The position numbers were made by a program, and so were the translations under genes. Positions 38,004 to 49,610 of a DNA stretch of 64,000 nucleotides are shown in pieces (the first letter of the stretch is position 1; each line of letters begins with the position of its first letter). Source of the stretch: Zingiber officinale (lineage: Eukaryota; Streptophyta; Magnoliopsida; Zingiberales; Zingiberaceae); contig NC_055986.1 in assembly GCF_018446385.1 (NCBI RefSeq), forward strand, positions 25,158,302 through 25,222,301. The letters run 5' to 3'. Below the pieces are notes generated by a model. The model searched no databases. It saw only the letters and a program-made list of their open reading frames with translations, and was not told the origin of the DNA.

Positions 38004-39792
38004 TGTTGGGACCGATATGCCGCTAGAGGGGGTGAATAGCGTTTCATCGCGCTTGTCGGTTGCTTCATCTTGATAATATGCAGCGGAAATAAACACAAGA
38101 CACACACAACGCTAACACTAAGGATTTACTTGGTATCCTCCTCAAGAAGAGGTGACTAATCCAAGGATCCACACGACATACTCCCTCCACTAATGAAAAC
38201 CTCCTTCTCGGTCGTAGCCGAAGGCGGAGAAGCCTCGTACAGTACTCACACACAAACACGAACACAAGAAGAAGAAACAAAAATACAATGTAATACACCC
38301 TTCTTCTTGCTTACTTGTGCTTGTCGTCGCCTCTTGAACCTTGGAGAAACTCCCCAAGTGCCTTCAAGAATTGGCGTGAGTAGATCGGAGAAGCTCGCTA
38401 TGAATCGCTGAAGAAAGGCGCAAAAGATCGCAAGAGATATGGCGAAGAAAACGCTCCGCCCAGGCTATATACAGTGCTCCCAATCGATTGAGATCAACCC
38501 CAATCGATTTCCACGTCACATCCGCACAATCCTAGCCATCCATCACCTGCATCCTGCGCAACGGTCGAATCTCAATCGATCGACCGATCGATTGGGAACA
38601 TCTGGATCGATCGGTGGATCAATCCAGAAGCATTCTGTGCTTCTCGCGATCGCGCGAGAACACCCCTGCCCAATCGATCGACCAATCGATTGGCAGCTCC
38701 TAATCGATCGCCCGATCGATTGGGAGAGCTTTTGTGCTCGCGATTTCCTGACTCCAATCGATCGACCGATCAATTGGATCATTTCAACAATCACAGCACA
38801 CTCCAATCGATCGGCTGATTGATTGGAGCATGTTCAATCGATCGCCCGATCGATTGAACACCCTGGACTTGACTCAAACTCAAGTCCAGCTTCCTAAACC
38901 CAACTCTCGGTCAACCGTGACCTATTGGGTTTGCACGCCTAGCATTTGGCTACTCCCGACCAACCTCGAACTAGCCTTCTAGCCTCCTCCATCAACCTTA
39001 CATCCCTCGGATATCCCCCCATCCTTCACGCCTTGTCTTCTGGAGCTTCCATCGGCCTCATCCTAGTTGTCGGGTTCTCCTCGCCAAGTCACACTAGGAC
39101 TTACCTTGCCAAGACCACATACTTGGACTTACAACCTTTGCCAAGATCACACTTGGACTTTCCAATTGCATGGCTCCTCACCAGGACTTTCCTTTTGCCA
39201 AGATCACACTTGGACTTTCCAATTGCCTGGCTCCTTACCAGGACTTTCCTTTTGCTAAGATCACACTTGGACTTTCCAGTTGTCTGGCTCCTCACCAAGA
39301 CTTTCCCTTTGCCTAGCTATACTAGGACTTTCCAATTACCTGATCTCACTTATCAGGACTTTCACCACCAAGTCTGGTCAACACTGACCTACTTGGATTT
39401 TCATTCTTGCCAACCTTCCTGTTGGACTTACCTTTACCTAATCTTCAATTTGGACTTTCCTAGTCAAGTCTCCTGTCAACCTTGACCTACTTGACTTCTC
39501 TCTTGCCTAACCTCTAGTTAGGATTTTTCCATATGCCTAAACTTCAGTTAGGACTTTTTCATTGCCTAAACTCCAGTTAGGACTTACCCAGTCAAGTCTC
39601 CACCCAACACTGACCCACTTGACTTGTCTTTTCATCAACCTGGTCAATCCCTTGACCATCTCCACAATCGGACGAATGCTCCAGCAATCTCCATACATTG
39701 TCAAATATCAAAACTCAATTCCTGACTCAAGCTTGACTCAATTCAAGCTTAGTCAAACTAGTCAAACATGACCTAGGGAAATTTCCCCAATA
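38004..39792 (-). repeat. 5' LTR of the gag-only element (1789 bp)
   Basis: On the plus strand it runs TGTTGGGACC to TTCCCCAATA; the last bases carry one change from CCAACA. It is nearly identical to the 3' LTR over long stretches: about eight amino-acid-visible changes in the 540 bp at 38946-39485 against 31744-32283. It lacks the CACTA insertion and so shows the empty site at 38361-38378. Confidence 0.92.
39100..39600. repeat. covarying hairpin array, 5' LTR copy
   Basis: About 15 consecutive units. Examples are CCAAG/CTTGG (39109-39126, 39141-39156), CCTGG/CCAGG (39226-39242), CCTAG/CTAGG (39312-39326), CCTGAT/ATCAGG (39339-39357), CCAAGT/ACTTGG with inner GGTCA/TGACC (39368-39396), CCAAC/GTTGG (39410-39425) and CCTAAC/GTTAGG (39506-39522). 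Most are followed by GACTTTCC or a close variant. Confidence 0.88.
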
Positions 39793-39937
39793 ATTGGGTC
39801 AGTCATACCTTGAGGCACGACCAAGGAAGCAAGAAGACAAGGACCGTGCAAAATGGAACGACAAAAAGGAAGGATCAACACAGAAATGAGCATGGTTAGG
39901 AGACTGTCCATGTCTTTTCAAGAATAGACACAACTTG

Positions 39938-40200
39938 GGTCATGCCTTGAGGTACGATCATGACTCCAAATCACAGGATTAAAGATCTAGTCGTGCCAAA
40001 TGACACAACCTAGAAGGCAAAATAGAGTAGCAGATGTTCTGGCTGTGGCAAATGGCACAGCCAAATTATGTGGGAAGAGCCAACTTTGCTCTGGCCATGC
40101 CATAAGGCATGGCCAAGAAGCAGACGCAGTCCTGGTCGTTCCAAATGGCACGGCCAGGTAGCTGGAGGACAGTTTGACCGTGTCCCAAGGCACGACCACC
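39938..40200. repeat. hairpin array in Athila-type LTR
   Basis: Four to five units have differing stems around a CAAATGG or CATAAGG loop: GGCTGTG/CACAGCC (40041-40062), TGGCCATGCC/GGCATGGCCA (40092-40115), GGTCGT/ACGGCC (about 40133-40155) and GACCGTG/CACGACC (about 40176-40198). This lies just upstream of the TATA box at about 40217. Confidence 0.75.
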
Positions 40201-40794
40201 CCTTGCCTCACTCTTATAAAAGGGGAACTTTATCCCTTTGCTAGAGGAGGAAGATATAAGGCGAGAAGGGATCATCTAGGTCAAATCCTTACACCCGAAG
40301 GCGTCATCTAGGCGATCTGAGACCATCCTACTGCTCCATCCTTATCGGTACTCCAAAATCTACATCCAAGGGCTTCAATTGACATCAAGGATAAATATTT
40401 CCTTCCCTTCCTTAGAGTTTTTGAATTCTTATGTATTTAAGTTCTTGGGTTGTAGTTCTTCCAATTATGGAGTAGATTTATATTGTTCTAGGACGTAGGA
40501 AGTAATTATAATGTATGGATGTTGTAAACTCTATTGAATCGTCAATTTTCTTATTTGATGAAGTTTATATAACACTTGTTATGTTTGATGAAATGCTAGC
40601 AAGTAGGCTTTCCTTTTGAATATGGATTTACCTCTCTAGATTATATTTTTGTATGCATAGATCTAATTTCTGAATTAGATACATTACTATGTGTCTATGT
40701 CTGGATATGAATCTGAATTTTCATTGAATAGATGCATAAGTTGTTGCTTCTTTTGAGTATACGTTCCAATATAGTTCGGCATGGCCTTAGGATC

Positions 40795-41750
40795 ATGCCT
40801 ATTCAACCGATCGGTTAACCGGTTTACTGGTTTATCGGTTTTAGTTATTTCCGATTTACTACATTTTATGTAGAATCGGTTAACCGACTGGTATCCTGAC
40901 CGATTCTACCGGATCCGGTTGAACCAATTCCAACCGATTAACCAGTTCCAATCGAGAATCGGTTCTAGCTGCTGTGCTAATTGGTTATTTTGTTGCACTA
41001 GCATAGAATTTAGATCCAAAAGCTAGAAATTCTTCTCATGAACTTTGTGTATCATGCTTCCATAGCCATCAGGGAAGAAGATATGAGTTAACTTCTTCAT
41101 ATCTTTGTTTTGTTAACTTAATTTCTCCTTCCTGTCATCATAGAAATCTTTCATGAATTTGCCACAAACATTTTGTTGTATTATATGCTATAGACAAACA
41201 GAAGATCATATAAAGATATCGTCGCTCCCTGGATTTACTTTTCAATAGCGCTGTTATGTTAATGGTGGCACAAGAAAGTTAGCCATATACCACTAGTTTG
41301 TTACGTTCGGCGGAGCACATGTACAATTCTCTTCCATAAAAGAGGTTGGAGTATTAATCAACAAAGTTTAACATTTTTTCATTAAAAAGGCTAACCAAGT
41401 AACCATGAAGTAGTGGCGAATGCAAGCTGGTGGAGACACGATCAGAGCAATATAATAGAACTCATCTTCAACTGGGAGCTTTAAGTTTTATTCCAAATGT
41501 TTTTGTTTTGTTCATCTTTACATGAAAGTAGGCCGAAGCATTGGAGGGTTATTGAGCTCTCCAAAGAAAACTGATCGGTTCCTGGTTTTACTAGTTTACC
41601 GGTTAAACCGGTAAAAAAAATTCTAAACTGGGAACCAACTGATAAATCGGTAAAAATCAGTTAACTGGAATCGGTTAAAATCGGTTAACCGTTAAATCGG
41701 AACCAGTAAGCTATCAGTTTCGGTCCGATTTTCCAATTTTTTTGCATAGC
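40795..41750. mobile_element. possible nonautonomous hAT-like insert
   Basis: AACCGGTT/CGGTTAACCG motifs are concentrated at both ends (40805-40960 and 41570-41700) and absent in the middle, as in subterminal regions of hAT-type elements. It lies inside the Athila LTR. I could not find clear terminal repeats or an 8-bp duplication. Confidence 0.3.
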
Positions 41751-43079
41751 TCTACTCGGGATACTTATTTAATGTTGAGTATTTAAGATAACTATCATTT
41801 TATATGGAATGTAACCTCCTAAGGGAGAACAATTCTATTTATGGATAAGTTTATCATTTGACCTAATGGGCTTTCCTTAATTGATCCTGTCTGAAATCTA
41901 TGAGAAGGTGTGCTAGTCCCGATAAATGATGATTCTGAGGTAGATGAACTCCTGGAGATCCGGAAGAGCTTCACAATGATCCTACGCACAGTGAGACGAG
42001 CTAACAAAGCGTTAGTGATCTAAGACTGAGGTGAGAATCCCTGGCTAGGCCCTCCGACGCTCAAGTCAATTCTCTCTCTTGAAGGTGGAAGAAGAAGAAG
42101 AAGTACAGTAATGAAAGTACGAAGAAGTAGAGTTTTGGATGCTAGAGTTGCATACCTTGCCAACGGAGAAGATTCCCCTTTTTATACTACCTCATATAAC
42201 CTCCGCAATCATAAGGTGGTCCCCGGTTTGTTAGAGTTTGTTAGAAGATAAAATACCACTTTAGGCGTTGTGCAATAATCTTTCAAGGAATCTTTTTTGT
42301 ACCCCAAATGTACCTCTTTTATCGTTTATTGGTCAAGTTTTGCTCGTTTGAGAGTATATAGGCACATTTATGCTCATCCGCCTTTCGCTCGACCGGTTGT
42401 ATACTAGAGAACCTTTCATATGGCTGAGTGTCCTTACGTTCAGTCGGACTTTGCCCGTCCGAGCGTATATAGGCACACTTGTGCTCGTCCGACCCTCTCT
42501 CGACTGATCATATACTAGAAGCTTTCATAAGGCTGAGTGCCTTTAAGCTTGGTCGGGCTTTGCTCATCCGAGCATGTATAGGCACACTTGTGCTCGTCCA
42601 GCCCTCGCTCGGCCGATCATATACTAGAAGTTTTCATAAGGCTAAGTGCCCTTACTCGAGCTTTGCCCGTTCGAGCGCATATAGGCACACTTGTGCTCGT
42701 CAGGCTCTTGCTCGGTCGATCGTACACTAGAAGCTTCCATAAGGCTAAGTGCCCTTATGCTCAGTCGGGCTTTACCCGTCCAAGCGTATAGCCCTCGCTT
42801 GGCCGATCATATACTAGAAGCTTTGATAAGGGTGAAAACTTCTAATCTCGGTCAGGCGTTGCCTGACCGAGCGCCTACAGAGAACCTCTCATTTGGTCGG
42901 TCATTACCCTACTAATCATACATTCAACCAGCTATGGGCCTCTCCTTTCTCTCTCAACCTTAACCTCCACGTCGTCCGACAGGCCAGCTTATCATAACCC
43001 ATATCAATATGCTATGCAAGTGACCTACATAATCTAGAGACGTACACCCAAGGGTGGCCTTGTGACAAGAGATATTCTA
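41751..43079. repeat. retroelement LTR remnant with a roughly 107-bp minisatellite
   Basis: Tandem units at about 42340-42890 contain GGCACACTTGTGCTCGTCC and ATACTAGAAGCTTTCATAAGG. Flanking phrases (CCTCCGACGCTCAA at 42049) resemble Tat-type LTRs at 19765. No ORF of interest was found. Confidence 0.55.
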
Positions 43080-43537
43080 CTGAAAATCCGGACTCTCTAA
43101 GTTACATCTTTACTTGATGGCATATTTGGTTACTAGCAGGGGAAGTACTTTGATACACCATCGTAGTATGGTATTCGGTAATAATTTAGATACTTTGATC
43201 CACTATCGCAGGGTGGTATTCGGTAATAACTTAGATTGTCCTGTAAACATACAAGTGGAGAACTAGAAATGGGCGAATTCATAATACAACATTTACCATT
43301 ACAATAAAACCAATGGCCTAGAACATATTCTAAATTAAGGACTTCCTCAGTTATCTTTCTTTTCTTTTATTTTTCACGTCTTGGGTGAAAACTCAAAACA
43401 AATTATTATCAATGTTGTCTAGCTAAATTCAACGTATAAAACCAATTAGCATTTAATCCTCAGTCCTCGTGGGATCGACTTATATAAATTTTATTACTTA
43501 ACAATGATCGTGTGCCTACGGTTTCACATCAAGTTTT

Positions 43538-43558
43538 TGGCACTGTTGCCAGGGACTG
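43538..43558 (+). other. gypsy (Athila-type) primer binding site
   Basis: TGGCACTGTTGCCAGGGACT is two changes from the common gypsy TGGCGCCGTTGCCGGGGA form. It lies a few bases after the LTR end. Confidence 0.65.
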
Positions 43559-43740
43559 AGTGTTTAAATCTAATTAGTTTACATTAGAGTTTTTCTAAAC
43601 AACAGTTCTTTAATTCTTTACTTCTTTATTCTTTCTCTTTAACTTTTCATTACTGCATTTTAATTTTGCAATTTCAATTCTGCAATATGATTTCTTAAAA
43701 GTTCAAAAACTATGAATTCTAATTTACCTCTTGTTTATGT

Positions 43741-46700
43741 ATGCAAAGAAATACTACAGATCTTTTGCCCGTTAATCCTGAGATCGACCGGATATATCAT
43801 CGAAGAATAAATCTAAAGAAGAACAAACAAGAGCAAGAACAAAGAATTATGGTGAATAAATCTTTGAAGGATTGTGCCGCACCTTATGCAAGAGGGCCAA
43901 GATTCAATATCTCTAGACCTACAGTTGAAGCCAATCACTTTGAATTAAAGTCGTCTTTTATTTCTATGGTTCAGCAACACCAGTACGGAGGAGGCCCGAT
44001 GAAGGATCCAAATCATCATCTGGATAATTTCAACGAATTATGTAGCACAATGTATATTAATGGAGTTCCTCTAGAAGCCATCAGATTATTATTATTCGGA
44101 TTTTCTTTGAAAGACAGAGTAAAAACCTAGCTAAATTCCTTGCCTCCTAACAATATAACTTCTTGGGCCCAATGTGAGCAAACTTTCGTAGACAAATTCA
44201 TCCCACCAAGTAAAACAGCACGCCTGTGTAATCTCATTGCAAGCTTCAAGCAAACAGACTTCGAATCTCTCTTTGAAGCTTGGGATAGATTTAAGGGAAT
44301 GCTGAGAGAATGCCTGCATCATGGATTGAAAAAGTGGCTTGTGATCCACACTTTTCTATAATGGTATTAATTATCAAACAAAGATTTCTTTGGATTCTAC
44401 TGCTGGCAGCGCATTAATAAACAAGGGACTAAATGAGCCAGAAGACATAATTGAGAGTGTGGCTCATAACCATCATCAATGGGCTTCGGAGAGAAGTTCA
44501 GGAGCAATTAAAATACAAGAAAATACAATGTGGGTGCCTTTGACTTGATAACTACAAAGGTTGATTCATTATCAAAGCAATTCGAAAGTATGAATACACA
44601 CCTTGTAAATGTAATCTCTGTAGCTTGTGAAGTATGTGGTGTTGGTTGCTACTCGGAAAACCTAGAGGTTCCACTGTACAAAAATTTTGTACAAAGGTCT
44701 GAACCTTTTCCTAGCTACCATGTGTTCTTTTAAATTAAATTTTGGATCGCCTGCGGAACTTAACACGTTTGATCCAAAACTTAATCTATTTGTTCTTTTA
44801 GGTTTTGACTTGGATCTCCTGCGGAACTTAACACGTTCGACCCAAGTCACCTTAAGTTATTAATTCCATTAAATATTAATTTCCATAATCGGTTCCCAGT
44901 ACTGACGTGGCGAGGCACATGGCCTTCTTGGATATGGGAGCAACCACCACCGACTAGACAAAACCTTTTATAGAAAGCTAATATTTAATTTCCTAAAATA
45001 ACTTTAGGTTAACCGAAAAGAACAATCAAATCACAAGGAAAAGAAAAACAAAAGAACACTATATCGAAAACAAATTCGAAACTCTAGAATCGTATGCCTC
45101 TTGTATTTAGTATTATTTCCAAAAATAACTAGTATGATGCGGAAAGAAAAATTACTAGTTATACCTTTTAGAAAAACCTCTTGATCTTCTACCGTATTCC
45201 TCTTCTAACCTCGGACGTTGTGTGGGCAACGATCTTCCGAGATGAGAACCACCAAACACCTTCTTCTTCCTTGCAAATTTCGGCCACCACAATTCTCCAA
45301 GAGAAGTAGAGGTCCGGCCACCACCACCAAGCTCCAAGGGATGCAAGAAACAAAACCACCTTTCTCTCCTTCTTCTCCTAGCTAGAACCGGCCACCATCA
45401 AGAGCTCCAAGAGAGGTTGCCGCCGGCCATAAGAAGAAGAGAAGAGGAAGAAGCTAGGGCCGGCCACCAAGGAGGAAAAGAGAGGAGAAGAATAATAGAG
45501 TTGATCACCCATGAAGGCACCTCTACCCCCTCTTTTATAATCCTTGGTCTTGGCAAATAAGGAAATTTAATTAAAAACTTCCTTAATTATTTTGCCATGA
45601 AAAAGAAAATTTTATTTAATTAAAAATAATTTCCTTTTTACAAATACAATGGCCGGCCACACCATTCCACAAATCAAGGAAATTTTAATTCACACAAGAA
45701 TTAAAACTTCCTAATTTGCTTTCGGAAATTTATAAAAATTTCTCAAATAATTTTTCCCTTCATGGTGGTTAATAAAAAGGAAATTTTATAAATTAAAATA
45801 TTTCTTTTAAACATGTGGATAAAAAGAAAGTTATCTCTAAAAATTAAAATCTCTTTTAATCTACAAATAAGGAAAGATATCAAATCTTTTCTTAATCTTT
45901 TATAGAAACTTATAAAAGAGAATATTTAATTTTAAACTCTCTTTTAAATCATGAACATGATTAAAATTGAAAGTTTTCTTAAAATTTAAAATCCTCCTTT
46001 AATCAACAAATAAGGAAAGATTTCAAATTTTAAACTCTCTTTTAAACATGTAGATGATTTACAAATAAGGAAAGTTTTTACCAAAAATTAAAACCATCCT
46101 TTTAATCTACAAATAAGGAAAGAGATTAATCTCTTTTCTTAATCTTTTGTAGAAAGTTATAAAAGGAAATTTTTAATTTTTTAAACTCTCTTTTAAAATC
46201 ATAATATCCACATAAGAAATAATTTTAATAAAAATCCTTTTTAATATTCTAGTGGCCGACCACCTAAGCTTGGGACCCAAGCTTTGGCCGGCCACCTACA
46301 TGGCTCATCCACTTGGACTTGGCCGGCCCTAGCTTGGGTTCCAAGCTAGCTTGGCCGGCCCCATTGGATGGGTAAGAAGGTGGGTATGCGGTGGGTATAA
46401 ATCTCTATATACTAGAGGCTACGATAGGGACCGAGAGGAGGAATTGGTTTTGGTCTCCCGATGAAATTAAGCATCCCGTGTTCACCCCGAACACACAACT
46501 TAATTTCATCAATAATAATTCATTCCACTAAAGAACTATTATTGAACTACCGCACCAATCCCAAATTACATTTTGGGCTCCTTCTTATTATGAGTGTGTT
46601 AGTCTCCCTGTGTTTAAGATAACAAATGTCCACTAATTAAGTAAGTTACTGACAACTCACTTAATTAATATCTAGCTCCAAGAGTAGTACCACTCAACTT

Positions 46701-47420
46701 CATCGTCATGTCGGACTAAGTCCACCTGCAGGGTTTAACATGACAATCCTTATGAGCTCCTCTTGAGGACATTCTCAACCTAGATCACTAGGACACAGTT
46801 TCCTTCTATAATCAACAATACACACTATAAGTGATATCATTTCCCAACTTATCGGGCTTATTGATTCATCGAACTAAATCTCACCCATTGATAAATTAAA
46901 GAAATAAATATCAAATATATGTGCTTGTTATTATATTAGGATTAAGAGCACACACTTCCATAATAACTGAGGTCTTTGTTTCTTTATAAAGTCAGTATAA
47001 AAGAAACGACCTCTAATGGTCCTACTCAATACACTCTAAGTGTACTAGTGTAATTATATAGTTAAGATAAACTAATACCTAATTACACTACGACCTTCCA
47101 ATGGTTTGTTCCTTTCCATTATGGTCGTGAGCTACTGTTTATAATTTATAAGGTACTGATAACATGATCTTCTGTGTGTGACACCACACACCATGTTATC
47201 TACAATATAAATTAATTGAACAACTACATTTATCATAAATGTAGATATTTGACCAATGTGATTCTTATTTCTAGATAAATGTTTATACCAAAAGCTAGGC
47301 TTTTAGTATACACTCTAACATGTGGAGCCTCAGAACATAAAAGATTCTTATCCTTTTGGAGTGATATTGAGTCGGTCACACCCGTAAATCAAAATTAACA
47401 ATTTATGTTCAATGAACCCC
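43741..47420 (+). pseudogene. Athila-type gag, split by a solo LTR
   Basis: The start at 43741 (MQRNTTDLLPVNPEID) runs to a stop at 44128 where Trp or a similar residue is expected (LKDRVKT-stop-LNSLPP). It resumes at 44131: LNSLPPNNITSWAQCEQTFV, ESLFEAWDRFKGMLREC, HHGLKKWLVIHTF. More stops follow, then a Cys motif VACEVCG at about 44620. The solo LTR at 44640 cuts it; gag sequence continues about 47326-47420 (ASEHKRF). This block order matches the gag core of Athila elements. It is inactive. Confidence 0.75.
44640..47320 (-). repeat. solo LTR of the copia A family (2681 bp)
   Basis: It is flanked by TGTGG on both sides (44635-44639 and 47321-47325). On the minus strand it begins TGTTAGAGTGTATACT and ends GAGTAGCAACCAACA, as does the copia A LTR. 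It has the same dyad at 44675-44693 and the same GGCCGGCC cluster (46286-46367). No internal sequence is present, the usual product of LTR-LTR recombination. Confidence 0.92.
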
Positions 47421-47474
47421 TTAACTACACAATGATGTTGTAATAACAAGCCCAAGGTTGAATCTCTCGCGGAA

Positions 47475-48440
47475 CTACAATGGGTACTTATTCTTGACCG
47501 TAACTTGATTCAGTTCCCGGTAGTCAATGCACAGACGCATAGTTCCATCCTTCTTACGAACAAACAACACCGACGCTCCCCATGGTGACATGCTCAGTCG
47601 GATGAAACACTTGTCCAGTAGCTCTTGCAGCTGCTCCTTCAACTCTTTTATTTTTGTAGGCGCCAATCGATACGGTGCTTTAGACACTGGTGTAGTACCA
47701 GGTATCAATTCTATCCCAAACTCTACTTCCCTGACCGGGGGTAACCCCGTAATATCATCTGGAAATACTTTTGGGAAATCATGAGCTACCTTCACTTCCT
47801 CCAAACTCGGTCTTCGAATCTTAGAAGTAACTGTGATATTGACTAGGAATTCATTACATCCCTTACTCAGCATTTGTTAAGCTTTACACGCTGAAATGAT
47901 ATGAGGGAGATTTAGCTTGGGGGTTGCATTGAAAACAAAGGATTCATCATTGGGTAGTTTCAACTTGACAATCCGTTGTTTGTAGTCAATGATAGCCTCA
48001 TGCCGAGTAAGCCAATCCATTCCCAGAATCACATCAAAATCCACCATTTATGGAACAATAAATTATGCATACACCGTATGGTCTTGCATGATCATCCGAC
48101 AATTCCTTACCATACTATTGTTGTGCAGTTCTTCTCCAAAAGGTAGAGAAACCCTATATCTCGTAGCTATTCGATCGAATGTAATGCCCAGTTTTGCAAT
48201 ATAAGACATAGATATAAAAGAGTGGGTAGCTCCAGAATCTATTAATGCATAGGCAGGTAGGCTGGCAACAAAAATCATACCTGTGATGATGGCCAAATCT
48301 AGGTCCACCTACTCGTGTGTTGTAGCAAACACCCTTCCTTTGATTGGCTCCTTGAGCTAAGGGCAGTCTCTAGAAAAATGTCCCGTCTTCTTGCATATAT
48401 AGCAAACATCCGAACCCATCATACACTATCCTACATGAAC
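47475..48440 (-). pseudogene. chromovirus-type Ty3/gypsy zinc knuckle, protease and RT start
   Basis: On the minus strand: a knuckle CYICKKTGHFSRDC (about 48409-48368), a stop, then protease MIFVASLPAYALIDSGATHS (48308-48063; DSGA active site). Then come broken frames and reverse transcriptase (47873-47475) with [26 protein letters not shown] and [20 protein letters not shown], ending NKYPL. Everything after RT motif 2 is missing and several stops intervene. It is a truncated fragment next to the Athila gag. Confidence 0.8.
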
Positions 48441-48479
48441 CTTCTCACACTTGGGGCAGTTTTTCAACAAATAATTTTT

Positions 48480-49610
48480 ACAATCATAGACTTGTAAAAG
48501 CTAATTTTCAAGTTAAAGCTAACCTCAAAAGAGGTCAATTTTCAAATATAAGTGTATAAGTCCCAATTTAATTTTCAAAATAAGTTTGAACTTGAAACAT
48601 TTTTTAACCATAAATTTTATAAAAGTAATTTTATAAGAGTAAGATTTTAAAAAGACAAGTCAGATTCAAAATCTAATTTTTCAAAGTTAAGTTTGTGAAA
48701 TCTAATTTGCAAAACTAATTTCTATTTTCTTAAATTAATTTGCAACATTAAGTTTGAAAAATTGTAATTTCAAAATTAAGTTTGTAACATTCGATTTTCA
48801 AAATCAATTTTCAAACCAAGTTTATAACATACAATTTTCAAAACCAAGTTTTAAAAAAAAATTATATAATACTTAGTTTTACAAAGGTTAGGTTTCATAA
48901 ACATATTTCTAAAACATTTTTAGAAGAATATTTTCCAAAACCTAATTTCAAAAATATTTTTAATAAAAAATATGTGAAAATAATTATTGCTTCCCCTAAA
49001 TCTGACATTATTAAAATAAAGCTTTTGAAAATATTTGCTAAGAATATTTAATATAAGATTTTCAAAGTAGTTTTTTTTAAATAAATTGAGGTAGAATTTT
49101 CTAAAGAGATTTTAAAGAGAAAATAAAAAAAAAATAACACTTAAAAAAATAAACCTCCCCGTGAATTTGATAATCCTTTATTTTATTACTATCCCTTAAT
49201 ATAATGCTAAGGTTTGGGTGTGTTAAATTTCAAAGCCCTAACACATTTTTCTACCTAAGTGTTTTAGGGGATTTAGTAATACTTATATTATTTACATAAT
49301 TATCTCTGTATCCTTGGTATATTTATTTGAGTTTGATTAATCAATAATTAATTTTAGATTCAGGTGCTTAAGCTTCAATTTAAGGTTAAATAAGATAATA
49401 TTTTATTAATTCAATAACAGCTAACCATTATTAATAATTTATTGACTAATTTTTACTTGATTTAACAATTTAATATTTAGTAAAATAATTTAAATTTCAT
49501 ATTAATTAATTGAGTTGGTCAATGAAAGTGTTAGTTATAATTAATTTTTTTTTTATTTACTTCCTTTTAAGTAGGATTAATTTAGTTTGAAGTTAGCATG
49601 AAGTTAAAGT
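48480..49610. other. A/T-rich noncoding DNA
   Basis: Repeated AAGTTTGTAA/CAAAATTAAGTT words and no ORF. It may be decayed gag/leader of the chromovirus fragment. Confidence 0.4.

Larger units (their letters stand above)
26374..39792 (-). mobile_element. gag-only, pol-less LTR retrotransposon, structurally complete
   Basis: The target duplication is ATTGG (26369-26373 and 39793-39797). On the minus strand the order is 5' LTR (39792-38004), a tRNA-iMet-like primer site TGGTATCAAAGCGAGG (38001-37986), a broken gag with two zinc knuckles (37931-36144), about 3.2 kb of noncoding DNA, a polypurine tract AAAAAGGGGGAGAT (32917-32902) and the 3' LTR (32901-26374). No protease, integrase or reverse transcriptase is present, so it must have used enzymes from another copia element. 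The 3' LTR contains a later CACTA insertion. A second member of the group is at 56022-58781. Confidence 0.88.
26236..44634 (+). mobile_element. Athila-type Ty3/gypsy element (5' LTR plus gag), heavily interrupted
   Basis: The LTR pieces are about 26236-26373, 39793-40790 and 43080-43530. They carry a TATA box CTTATAAAAGGGG (about 40214), a U5-like block with CACCATCGTAGTATGG (43159) and its repeat (43203), and a gypsy-type primer site at 43538-43558. Gag follows at 43741. The first two LTR pieces are separated by the gag-only retrotransposon, with ATTGG on both sides, and the second and third by other inserts. The outer start is uncertain. Confidence 0.6.

Noticed and set aside
39100..39600. 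CRISPR-like array
   Set aside because: Spacing and hairpins recall an array, but this is plant nuclear DNA, units have no constant repeat with unique spacers, and the array lies in an LTR.
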